21,189 nt of DNA from Saccoglossus kowalevskii (lineage: Eukaryota; Hemichordata; Enteropneusta; Harrimaniidae): the NCBI RefSeq assembly GCF_000003605.2, contig NW_003145297.1, positions 90,401 through 111,589 of the forward strand, in the 5' to 3' direction. Below, one piece after another: positions 9,344-17,709 of the stretch. The notes below the pieces were generated by a model that saw only the letters and a list, made by a program, of their open reading frames with translations, made no database searches and had not been told where the DNA came from. Position 1 is the first letter of the stretch, and each line of letters starts with the position of its first letter. The translations under genes and the position numbers were made by a program.

Positions 9344-9723
9344 AAAGGGTCAAATATTCGTTCAGTTGTATTACCATGAATGTTGTATATTGCATTTCAT
9401 GTATTAAATGCGGGAAACTTTATATTGGTTCTACACTTCGTCGATTGGGTGATCGGTTTGCTGCGCATCTACGTCAAACTAGACAGAATTTTTTTTTCAT
9501 TTTAATTCTAGTGGACATAACATTACAGATATGTCTATTTCTGGTGTATGTGTTGTCAATGGCAACGAAAATCAGCTCGGGCGTGTCGAGGAGGAAACTA
9601 TATTCCGCCTTGAAACTAAAGAACCCCATGGAATTAACAAACAGTTCAACTCATTTGTTGAGCTTACCATCTAAGGCGTATTATATGTTCTATTGTGGAA
9701 TTTTGTGTGATTCTATTTTATAG
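9344..9723 (+). pseudogene. GIY-YIG endonuclease domain remnant, Penelope-like element type
   Basis: The plus strand reads SFSCITMNVVYCISCIKCGK, then LYIGSTLRRLGDRFAAHL, the N-terminal half of a GIY-YIG nuclease. VVYCI is the GIY-like strand, LYIGST the YIG strand, and CxxC precedes it as in many Penelope-like element proteins. After a run of nine T (about 9489-9497) the frame must shift by one to continue as HFNSSGHNITDMSI, then EEETIFRLETKEPHGINKQF, ending in TAA near 9719. The E in EEETIF is the likely metal-binding glutamate. The unshifted frame runs open to 9723 but makes unrelated residues. No reverse transcriptase is visible upstream, so only the C-terminal nuclease survives. A non-Penelope GIY-YIG protein cannot be excluded. 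Confidence 0.82.
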
Positions 9724-9781
9724 TTCATGCGCGTTCTTACGTTCCTATGTTCTACCTGTACGTTTTGACACTTTCTTCTAT

Positions 9782-9817
9782 GCTATCGATAAAGAGCCAT
9801 TGCTCGAAACGTCTAGC
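9782..9817 (+). ncRNA. Decayed type I hammerhead-ribozyme-like fold
   Basis: Reads in order as stem I 5' strand GCTA (9782-9785), a core-like TCGATAA where CTGATGA is expected, stem II GAGC-CATT-GCTC (9794-9805), the conserved GAAAC (9806-9810), GTC (9811-9813), and TAGC (9814-9817), which pairs with GCTA. Penelope-like elements are known to carry hammerhead motifs near their ends, and this one lies just after the GIY-YIG remnant. The CTGATGA core is damaged and one extra A sits before stem II, so cleavage activity is not expected. Confidence 0.4.
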
Positions 9818-9962
9818 TATTTTTAATAGTTATTTAGAACTACGATTACCAAATATTATCTTCTAGATTTAAATAGACCGTCACCAGGTTTGATTTCATC
9901 AATACGATGATGCAAGCTCACCAATAGCCTAGTCACATACACGCAACTGACCAACAACTTAC

Positions 9963-10085
9963 CGTCGCTTTGATATTTTTGTGAATAAACATGGCGCGAT
10001 GGAAATGCCGAATTCCAAATCTAAACGCCTTGGATACACAATACTTACGACCGTAACTTGAATCTTGGGAGAATCCAAAATAGCC
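9963..10085 (-). other. Possible 41-codon exon (weak)
   Basis: On the minus strand an open segment of exactly 41 codons is bounded by ACCATCAG before GGC (acceptor-like) and GACG before GTAAGTTG (a good donor). The reading includes GYFGFSQDSSYGRKYCVSKA. There is no good pyrimidine tract, a second donor-like GTAAGT lies inside, and the assembly gap hides what lies about 120 bases upstream. I do not recognise the protein. Confidence 0.2.
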
Positions 10086-10202
10086 CTGATGGTTCCAGAT
10101 GATCGTTGATGTTATGGTACGTGGACTTAATATAAAAAAAGTAATTAAATGATCACACGAACGAATAATTGTCAAGCGAGAGACACGTCTTAACAACGAA
10201 CG

Positions 10203-10252
10203 NNNNNNNNNNNNNNNNNNNNNNNNNNNNNNNNNNNNNNNNNNNNNNNNNN
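10203..10252. other. Assembly gap (50 N)
   Basis: Fifty consecutive N, a conventional scaffold gap of likely arbitrary length. It lies between the long inverted arms, so the true arm spacing is unknown and the join should be treated with care. Confidence 1.
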
Positions 10253-10625
10253 TAGAATTTGAACCAGGACAAAAAATAATGTTCCTACAATCTAACAGCA
10301 GCCGACGCTTACCTGCTTTATTATACCCACAATCAATGGACTAATAACGTGGGGGAATGCATATCTCTTCAGTACTCCCCTCCAAGATACAATTATCAGT
10401 TTCGGTTGACGCAAATACATATCGTGGAGAAGTAGCCTTAAACGGCATACATGTCCAACACTTTAGACCAAGTGGTTGTCACTTTACAAACAAATTACCG
10501 CAGCTCTAAACCTGCTCACAAGAGTCACTGGCAAAGGGACGCAAAACTAAAATAGTAAGTCACTCAAATAGTGGAGTGAATGCAACACTCACATCGTACA
10601 ACTCAATGCATACAGGATTGACTTC

Positions 10626-10647
10626 TTTTTTTTTTTTTTTTTTTTTT
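10626..10647 (-). repeat. Poly(T), i.e. minus-strand poly(A) tract of 22
   Basis: Twenty-two uninterrupted T on the plus strand. Read on the minus strand it is a poly(A) run about 85 bases past the end of the open frame at 10731-11171, as in a retroposed transcript. No AATAAA signal is seen in that 85-base interval and no convincing target-site duplication is found, so a simple A-tract remains possible. Confidence 0.6.
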
Positions 10648-10730
10648 ACCGCGACAATTAACACCCCATAAATTAAGGATGCTACCTCACAAAAAACGAA
10701 CAATCAAGATCGGCATAAGTGTTACTTAAC

Positions 10731-11171
10731 TTAATATTTGACATCTTTGAAGTTGGAGGACACGTAACGCCTATGTCCGAATACGACACGTGAAAGATGC
10801 TCATGGCTTCTTTGAATTCTCCGCCCTCGAAACAGTACTCGATACGAACTTTTAGCAATCTTGCTGTGGTGCCAACGAGGCTGCATAGTAAATAAAATTA
10901 ATAGTGCCCTCTGTTTCTTCTCGGCTTCAGAATGTTTCTTGCCAGCTTTTTTGCCGCCCAAAACATAGGCCAAAATGTATGTCTTGTATGTTTTGACAAC
11001 TCGTCTAAGGTCTTCCCAATCAGCACACCGAAGTGAACATTGTCGTGCATACCCGAGACTACGGGATCTGTTAGTTCCATCAACCGTCCTTTCTACTTGC
11101 ACTTGAAAAAACCATCGTCGTGATGTTAAAGGTTTACTGCTGGGTTGATGGTGCCGCACTGCCTGATTCAT
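10731..11171 (-). CDS. Unidentified minus-strand ORF (146 codons), doubtful
   Basis: The longest uninterrupted frame inside the bracketed interval starts at ATG in the context CATCATGAATCAG and ends with TAA at 10731-10733. The product is very basic, with KKAGKKHSEAEKKQR in the middle and many arginines near the end. I recognise no domain. A second frame over the same DNA (codons for LLKVRIEYCFEGGEFKEA, running on towards a stop near 10683) also looks protein-like, so a frameshifted original is possible. GC content is higher than in the surroundings. Together with the poly(A) tract at 10626-10647 it may be a retroposed gene copy or part of a mobile element. It may equally be a chance frame. 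Confidence 0.3.
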   Translation of the reverse strand: MNQAVRHHQPSSKPLTSRRWFFQVQVERTVDGTNRSRSLGYARQCSLRCADWEDLRRVVKTYKTYILAYVLGGKKAGKKHSEAEKKQRALLILFTMQPRWHHSKIAKSSYRVLFRGRRIQRSHEHLSRVVFGHRRYVSSNFKDVKY

Positions 11172-11497
11172 GATGATTCACACGAGAAGCACAGGAATGA
11201 ACAAAGTGTGACTAAAAAAGAAAACCGCCGAAAACTGCACTGTAGCGAGACTGGCCTAGATTGACATTCAACCTTCTGTCCTCCTATCAGGGGGTAATTC
11301 GTCTTCTCTGGGTTCTCTACACGTGTCAGGGGGGAATCTCGTCTCGTCTCTATATCGCGTCCCCTCGAGGTACGGGATCGGGAAAGTCACTTATACTTTA
11401 CAGTCAAATAAGACACACACAACGAAATACGTTTCAGCTCTCGTCTTAGTCGGTCAATCGAGCACTCTATAAGACACAGCGCCCTGGGGAAAAATCC
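11172..11497. other. GC-richer segment upstream of the minus-strand ORF
   Basis: No protein motif is found. It contains TGGGGA-AAAA-TCCCCA (11485-11500), a perfect 6-base stem with a 4-base loop. Its position 5' of the minus-strand ORF and its distinct base composition would fit a leader, or an LTR-like region of a mobile element, but I found no tRNA primer site or TG...CA boundaries to support an LTR. Confidence 0.3.
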
Positions 11498-11618
11498 CCA
11501 AGACTATCACAAGGCTGACCCAAGACTCTCTTAGACTGCGTCAACACTCGCCCCAAGACTCTCCAGGACTGCTCTCGACTGCCCAGGACTGCGTCTATCG
11601 TGCTGTGCTCCCCAAGAC
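11498..11618. repeat. Clustered CCAAGACT / CCAGGACT motif
   Basis: CCAAGACT or CCAGGACT occurs six times with irregular spacing, four of the copies as CCAAGAC and two as CCAGGACT, interleaved with CTCTC. Irregular spacing argues against a simple satellite. It may be the remains of a short tandem array or a cluster of binding sites. Confidence 0.55.
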
Positions 11619-11825
11619 CAACTCAAACTCTCTTTATTCATTTTCAAAACTCTAACCAATTACAAAGCAGTAAAAAGACTCTAGGGCGTAACCTTCAATC
11701 ATAAAGCCAATCACACTAAGTACAGAATACGTCATATCTTTTGATTAATCGTTCACTACATTAATAACTATGAATATAAACTGTCAGAATGAGTAGTCTG
11801 AATAGCGAAACGCGGTTAACAATAT

Positions 11826-12922
11826 TTAATGTTAGTAGACCTGATATATATCAATGGTTTTAAAAATAGTTTCCATGAATTTTAACTTAAACTGCCAATT
11901 ACGTCACATTTCCCAAAATTGATTTTGGATAATTATTTTAGAGCCTTGTGAGACTTGTATAAAGCGTTGAAAACAGAGAAATGGTTGTTGTATAAAATGT
12001 CTGAGTTTGACTATTTCCATGTCAATTTCTCCTGGATTATGAGGACAGACTACATATTCGGATACTGTTATTATTTGGTCACTTAGTATGTACGACAGGC
12101 ACTTCAAAAAAAAACAAATAGATCATTTTGAATTGTTATGCAATGATCACGATTGATTAGAATTTGTTTTGATAAATTCGGTGTATGTATACTTGTTGTT
12201 TGTTAAAACTAACTGGACACAATCTATCGGCAGCTTATTTTTAAGCCATGCTATTTCAGACTTATCTGCAAACAATATGGAATGGTTATTATAACAAATA
12301 TGCCTTTAAACCATGTTAATCGTGTGGTTTTGTGCATGGTTTTGTTTTTGTAAAGCAGTCTGCAATAGTTTGCTATGCATTTTGCGCTGTAAATATATTT
12401 TAATAAAAAATATAAATACAAATATCTATGATGTATGATTGTTGTGCAACATGTAAAACAGGTATAAATAACAATCCATGAACGATGCGTGATTTAGCCA
12501 ACTCTCACACTATGCGTGACTTGATCTCTTATAATATGCGTAATTTCAGTGAACTCTCACGCTATGCGTGATTCGACCTCTCAGAATATGCGAGGGTTCC
12601 AGAAAAAGTTAAACCTTATAAAAAGCTAGATGAGGCAGTAGAGGAAGGGACGGCAGCAGCCCGAGGGGCACAGGGAGTAGTGCAGGCCTCCAACCAATGT
12701 TACTAGACTGGCCGATGTAGATGCTCACCCAAGCTATGAATCGGATTTTTCTGACTTGAATGAAAGTCACTTGTAGTGACACTGAATGAAATGCAGTGAT
12801 ATGATTGAAGATAAACAGGGTTGGTAATTTCTTAGCAGGGCAGGATAGATTTTAAAGTTACCTGCTCCGTTGTCTGGTAAATCATTTTGGATAAATTTCA
12901 AACACTGGTACGTGTACTGCTA
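11826..12922 (-). repeat. Long inverted repeat, right arm (~1.1 kb)
   Basis: Reverse-complement counterpart of 6382-7660, with the same order of landmarks from GTGTACTGCTA at the outer end (12912-12922) to GATATATATC at the inner end. It lacks about 150 bases present in the left arm and has numerous point differences. The open frame at 11904-12107 (minus) repeats that of the left arm nearly residue for residue in its first ~50 codons. The LINE at 12950-14520 ends about 27 bases beyond this arm. Confidence 0.9.
12485..12600. repeat. Degenerate tandem repeat inside right arm
   Basis: Inverted counterpart of the block at 6845-6970. Alternating units based on CTCTCACACTATGCGTGA and CTTATAATATGCGTAAT. 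Confidence 0.75.
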
Positions 12923-12949
12923 GTTGGAAATTATGTAGGTATTACTTTT

Positions 12950-14520
12950 TAAAAGTTAATCCTACATTGTATAATCCTGATAGAAGTTGGTACTCTATTC
13001 CATAGTTTTGCATACTTAATGGTGAACTCTCCCGTTTTATGTTTAATTCGGAGGACTTTACAATTATTTTTTTGATTTTGTCTGGTACTATGTGAATGAC
13101 AAATTAGGACAAAGTAATCTTTGAATATGTATGGCAACCTGTTATTAATAATACAAATAGCTAGGTGTAGTTTGTGTCGTTTGAATATAACCTACATTCC
13201 CAGTTTTCTAAATAACGGTGTTGAGGGTGCATCTCTATCACTAAAAGTAATTTTTAATTTTCTTTTGAATTTAGAGAATCTCATTTAAATAAGTTGAATA
13301 AATGTTACTCCATACCTCTAAACCATGTGAAATGCGGAAAAGTATCAGAGCATTATAAATCATAACAAGAATAGATTGAAGAACAATATATCGAAGTTCA
13401 AGGAAGTTACCCGCAAGTTCGCAGACTTTTTCTTGACCCCTGTGATGTTGTTTTTCCATAACATATTTGTATCTATCATGATTCCAATGAATGACACGTA
13501 ATCCTCTTCGTGACTTGTCGTGTCATTCAGTAAAAGAACTTGTCCTGTCCCTATGAGTCACTAAATATTTTGACTGCGTGTTTAGTCAATTTGTTGGCAT
13601 CGTATCACACTGTAACTTTGGTTGGCTCATCATTTAGATCATTTGAGATTATTAGTATTTTAAGTAGATATCATTGATGTATATAATAAATAAAATTGGT
13701 CCTAATATCGGACCCTGTGGGACTTCACATGATATTGGTGAACCATTTTAAAGGTAATCCTTAACACTACAATGGTCAAGTTTGCAAGTAAGATATTGTC
13801 AACTTCCTGAGAGACGTATTTGAAGAGTCCAACAGAGAAGTATTCTTGGTCAATTTCGTGAAATAAATATTTGGTCAGGCGATCAAGTGAGATTTTTGTA
13901 CTACTATATTGGTGTTCATAGAACATGTTGTGACTATCAAAATATTTAACTAGTTGTTTATTCATACTTTTTTTCCGAATAATACACTAACTATTGACAA
14001 AATGGATATAAGTCTGTAATTTACCATATCCTCAGATTTTCTTTTTTTGTGAACTGGAATATCACGGGTTGTTTTCAATTCAACGAAAAGGAACTTTGCG
14101 ATATAGGGAGGTTAATTAGATAACACTTTGGAACAGAAATAACACTCACAGAATATTTTAAAAGTCTCACATTAATGTGATCATATCCTGTAGCCTTCCC
14201 ATTATCCAGGGAAACACTGTCCTTTATATGACTATGGATACTTCTCTTATGGCCAGAAACCACGTTCAGCTGACTATATTTGTTATAATAAGTGTGTAAT
14301 GGCTCACTAAAATTATTGCTGGCAAGTTTATGGTAAAGTGAATGTTTTCTTCCAATTTACTTTCTAATTGCTTTAGTTATCCAAGGATTGTCTTTACTTT
14401 TACTACGTTTACCCTTACCCCTAGTTTCTAATGGTGCATGTTTTCCAGAGACTTCGAGAAATGTCGTCTGTATTTTCGTTCTTTGCTTAAATGGTTTTCA
14501 ATGTTTTCCCATCAGCTGTA
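12950..14520 (-). mobile_element. Jockey/CR1-like LINE, linker to 3' end of ORF2, decayed
   Basis: Reading the minus strand downward from about 14500, the order is that of a LINE ORF2 C-terminal half. First the linker: HAPLETRGKGK and NPWITKAIRK. Then KATGYDHINVRLLK and YLINLPISQS (14075-14263), followed by MNKQLVKYFDSHNMFYEHQY (from 13965) and VPQGPILGPILFIIYINDI near 13700. The thumb/C-terminal part follows (YNALILFRISHGLEVWSN near 13350, DRDAPSTPLFRKLG near 13220). The end is YAKLWNRVPTSIRIIQC (about 13015-12965). Frames break repeatedly. The FADD catalytic box expected just after YINDI is missing: the reading passes from YINDI through stops into NDEPTKV. Function is therefore lost. The apurinic-type endonuclease domain is not seen, so the copy is 5' truncated. 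The window start holds the end of another copy. Confidence 0.88.
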
Positions 14521-14529
14521 CTGATTTAT

Positions 14530-15305
14530 TGAGACCAGCCCAAGTCACGTAATCAAGGTAGAATTGGTACATGGTAACCGTTTGTGTAGAACAATACGTG
14601 TAGATGTATTAGCTATTTTGTATACTAATTAATAAAATAAATTTTCTAAAGTGAATTTAAACTTTATATATGCAAATTGTTTCTGTAGATTAATATATAG
14701 ATATAAATATGTGCATATTGAACAGCATTCCCTCAGTGGAATTGATAACACGGCGCCAGGTTTCACACAAGGTTGTGACTTTGCGGACGATTTGTCGTCC
14801 GTTTTCCTCGAATTGTAAATATTTTTATTTTATTTTGTTTCATGACGATTGAATATCAGCAAGCGTCAATGTATGGTGGATTTTAAAATTTAGTCGTGAT
14901 GCGGTAGTCATTTTTGTGGCTGATAAACGTCATTTCATAAAACGGGCATTAGCTCCGTTCGTGTTTTCTGGTTGGTCTGAGAGATTGAAACTTAATTAGC
15001 TTTCATAGTTTTTTAATTAAAATTTTCACACTATTTTGACGAAGTCTTTACGAACAAAAGGACGTCTTGAGTTAGTTTTAAAGTTTTGCATTCTTGGACA
15101 TCCGTGTGAAATACTGACAGGGATGGAATATACATATATAATCATATACCTATTATAGTTGTTTAAAAAGTTAAAAACAGTGCATAATATAGTGATTCCG
15201 CCATTACTTATTTCACTTTGTTTCTCTCTTATTATTTATTAGCCTTGGGCTAATCTAGTCCGATTTTTAGTGCTTGCAGAAACAAATGAATTACACTATC
15301 TTAGA
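14530..15305. other. Non-coding stretch, nothing recognised
   Basis: AT-rich spacer between the minus-strand LINE and the TAA array. No frame, RNA or repeat is recognised. Confidence 0.45.
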
Positions 15306-15319
15306 GGGTGAACAATGAC

Positions 15320-15394
<75 letters not shown>
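15320..15394. repeat. (TAA)25 microsatellite at 5' junction of RLE retrotransposon
   Basis: Seventy-five bases of perfect TAA/ATA repeat end directly where the retrotransposon reading frame begins (TTTATTGAGAACAACAACC...). It is the longest TAA tract in the window and is mirrored by a shorter one at the 3' junction. Confidence 0.95.
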
Positions 15395-15395
15395 T

Positions 15396-16370
15396 TATTG
15401 AGAACAACAACCTGTTCCCTATAGAGCAGAAAGGATGTGAAAGAGGTTCATACGGTTGTAAAGATCAGTTGTTGATCAATAAGATGATCCTAGAAAATTG
15501 TACATCCAAACACTGCAACTTGAGTATGGCATGGATTGACTACCGCAATGCTTTTGATAGTGTGCCACACAGTTGGATCTGGAAATCCCTTGAGCAATTT
15601 AAAGTATAATATATCATTATCAATTTTCTGAAAACTAACACGTCACTCTGGAGAACAACACTCTTTCTTACCCACAAAAACGGTACTATCCAAACAAAAC
15701 CAATGAAGATCAACTGTGGTATATTTCAAGGTGACTCACTCTCTCCACTGCTGTTCTGTGTGGCGTTAATTCCCCTTTCGTTAGAACTTAACAACACTAG
15801 ATATGTATATAAAATCAGCAACGAAATCATTGACCACCTCTTCTATATGGACGACCTCAAGTTATTTGCTAAAAATTACGAAGGACTGTTGCAAACTGTG
15901 AAACAATTCAGCGATGACATTGGAATATCATTTGGATTAGATAAATGTGCTAAAGCAACAATTAATAGAGGAAAGTTTGTTCACTCCACTAACGTTAATA
16001 TTGGTGATGATAATCTTAAACGTAACACCGAGCAGGAGGAGGTCTATAAATACATTGGAGTCAATGAAGGCAAAGGTATACAACACGCCGCTACGAAAGA
16101 AAAGGTCAAGAAAGAATTCAACAGACGAGTAAAGGAAGTGCTAAAAACATTCTGAATTCTGCAAACCGAAACGAGGCGAGTAATACCATTGCTGTACCAG
16201 TGGTTAGATACATCATCAACTGGAATCCACCAGATATCAAGAAAATTGATACCAAAGTCCGGAAACTTTTCACCATGAACAGAATGCATCATTTAAAATC
16301 AGACGTTGATAGGCTATATATCCCTCGAAAAGATGGTGGGAATGGACTTATCCAACTTAAGCTTATTTAA
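15396..16370 (+). pseudogene. Reverse transcriptase of the RLE retrotransposon
   Basis: Frame 1 begins [19 protein letters not shown], as in RLE-type RTs, then [12 protein letters not shown] (palm motif A with its aspartate), a stop at 15607-15609, and GIFQGDSLSPLLF. Motif C is YMDD (15844-15855), intact, followed by FSDDIGISFGLDKCAK. This frame stops at 16153-16155. The sequence continues one frame over from 16149 as AVPVVRYIINW, MHHLKSDVDRLYIPRKDGGN and GLIQLKLI, up to a stop at 16368-16370. The catalytic residues survive, but one internal stop and one frameshift prevent a full product. GDSLSPLL and the KDGG motif fit known RLE-LINE proteins. Confidence 0.88.
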
Positions 16371-16604
16371 AAAAAACACTACAATGGGTTGAATAAAGAC
16401 TGGTTGCTACAACTTGTAAATTTCAATGAAACTGGCAAAAGAGCACTTTCCATAAAGAAAGAGAGTAGAAAGTTTACACAAGAGCTCAACATTGAGATAT
16501 GATATTTCCTGTACCAAAAAGGCAAAGAAAGTAAAACTGACAGCGAAAGCAGAAGCACTCAAGTTAATAAAGGAACGACGGAGAAAAAAAAACCTTTAAA
16601 TGGA

Positions 16605-17335
16605 CAGTACCCAACCCGCATGCAAAACACTGATGTAGATAAATTAAACACCCATCAGTGGCTACGCCGAGCTGGGTTTAAAGCTCAAACACGGGGTTTT
16701 ATCATGGCTGCACAAGATCAAAGCCTTTTTACCAGGAACTACCAAGCCAATGTACTCTGATATGGTGCAGACCCTAAATGCCTGTTTTGTGATCAATATA
16801 ATGAGACTATTGATCATTTGGTCTATGGATGCTCTGTACTAGCACCAAACTAATACATAAACAGGCATGACCGTGTTGGTCAGTATATCCATTGGAAAAT
16901 ATGCCAGTATTTTGGCCTCCCCTGTGCCAATAAGTGGTATGAACACATTCCATTGCGGTTGTTGAGAACGAGCATGTTACCATCTTTGGTGTACATACTG
17001 ACAGAACCATCTAAGCTAACAGACCAGATATCATAATAAAGGAACACAATGAAAAGACATGTATGATGATTGACATGACAGTGCCTACAGACAGAAATGT
17101 ATCAGCAAAGGAACTTGACAAACTGTCAATGTACAAAAACTTACAGATTGAAGTTGAAAAAATGTGGCACTTAAAAACAATGATCGTACCCGTAGTAGTT
17201 GGAGCACGTGGTCTTGTCAACAAAAACACCCTAAAACATGTTGATAAAATTCCTGAAAACCCAAGTCTACAAGAGATAAAGAAAATTTTTCTTAATAGCA
17301 CTGCACACCTGCTGAGAAAAGCGTTATCAATTTAG
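16605..17335 (+). pseudogene. CCHC knuckle and restriction-like endonuclease of the RLE retrotransposon
   Basis: THQWLRRAGFKAQTRGFIMA is followed by a stop and then CLFCDQYNETIDHLVYGC, a C-x2-C-x8-H-x4-C knuckle (16779-16832). After it come NRHDRVGQYIHWKICQYFG and WYEH. A frameshift near 16940 leads to NRPDIIIKEHNEKT, where RPD (17021-17029) and an aspartate 14 residues on (17072-17074) form the R/K-P-D-x(12-14)-D/E active-site signature of the restriction-like endonuclease. The frame then runs open from 17063 through VPTDRNVSAKELDKL and VPVVVGARGL to HLLRKALSI and a stop at 17333-17335. Stops at 16757-16759, 16850-16852 and 17012-17014 make it non-functional as a unit. The catalytic motifs themselves are preserved. 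Confidence 0.88.
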
Positions 17336-17459
17336 ACTTTCTACGTTTTGTGTGTATAGTTATCGTTTTGTGTAATCCTTCCTTTCAGCTTCAGGTCTTT
17401 GGATAAGACCCGGCATTAGGACTGTAAAACAGCAGAACAAAAGGACATACTAGGAAACA

Positions 17460-17479
17460 TAATAATAATAATAATAATA
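17460..17479. repeat. (TAA)n at 3' junction of RLE retrotransposon
   Basis: About six and a half TAA units follow directly on the 3' untranslated region (…GGAAACATAATAAT). With the array at 15320-15394 it brackets the element. Confidence 0.93.
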
Positions 17480-17594
17480 TGAAATAACTATCGATTATTA
17501 ATTAATGTCCCATTAAGAGTTGGTTCCACAGCTAAGTAGGATAAGTTTTTGTCACAAACTGAATGTGTTGTAAAAATAGAATACAAAAATGGTC

Positions 17595-17706
17595 AGAACA
17601 AGAAACTCATCGTGGCCACGAGCTGCATGCATGGCCTCCATCGATGATCACGTGACTTGAGCCTGCCCTCGCATGACAATATTGTTAACTTCAATTTGTT
17701 TACCCT
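17595..17706 (+). repeat. Short dispersed repeat, copy C
   Basis: Shares AACAAGAAACTC, then GCATGGCCTCCATCGATGAT and CACGTGACTTGAGCCTGCCCTC with copy A, and TATTGTTAACTTCAATTT with copy B. It has about 22 extra bases (ATCGTGGCCACGAGCTGC and neighbours) not found in A or B. No inverted partner was seen near it, so this family also occurs as single copies. Confidence 0.75.
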
Positions 17707-17709
17707 GGC

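Larger units (their letters stand above)
15395..17459 (+). mobile_element. 5'-truncated RLE non-LTR retrotransposon, Dong/R4-like
   Basis: One ~2.07 kb copy holds, in order, RT fingers-palm, RT thumb/linker, a CCHC knuckle and a restriction-like endonuclease. About 124 bases of 3' untranslated sequence follow, and then a TAA tract. The restriction-like endonuclease, rather than an AP endonuclease, places it with the R2/R4/NeSL/CRE group. Insertion in TAA repeats is the known habit of Dong in the R4 clade. Truncation falls inside the RT, so no N-terminal zinc fingers or promoter are present. Several stops and frameshifts make it inactive. Clade assignment beyond 'RLE-bearing' is inference. Confidence 0.85.

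Noticed and set aside
11261-11870. LTR of an LTR retrotransposon
   Set aside because: Position and composition suggested it, but I could not find TG...CA ends, a primer-binding site, a polypurine tract, a second copy, or gag/pol motifs.
16044-16292. Minus-strand ORF opposite the RLE retrotransposon
   Set aside because: It is the antisense shadow of the RT coding frame. The same applies to the minus-strand ORFs at 16807-17010 and 17011-17301.
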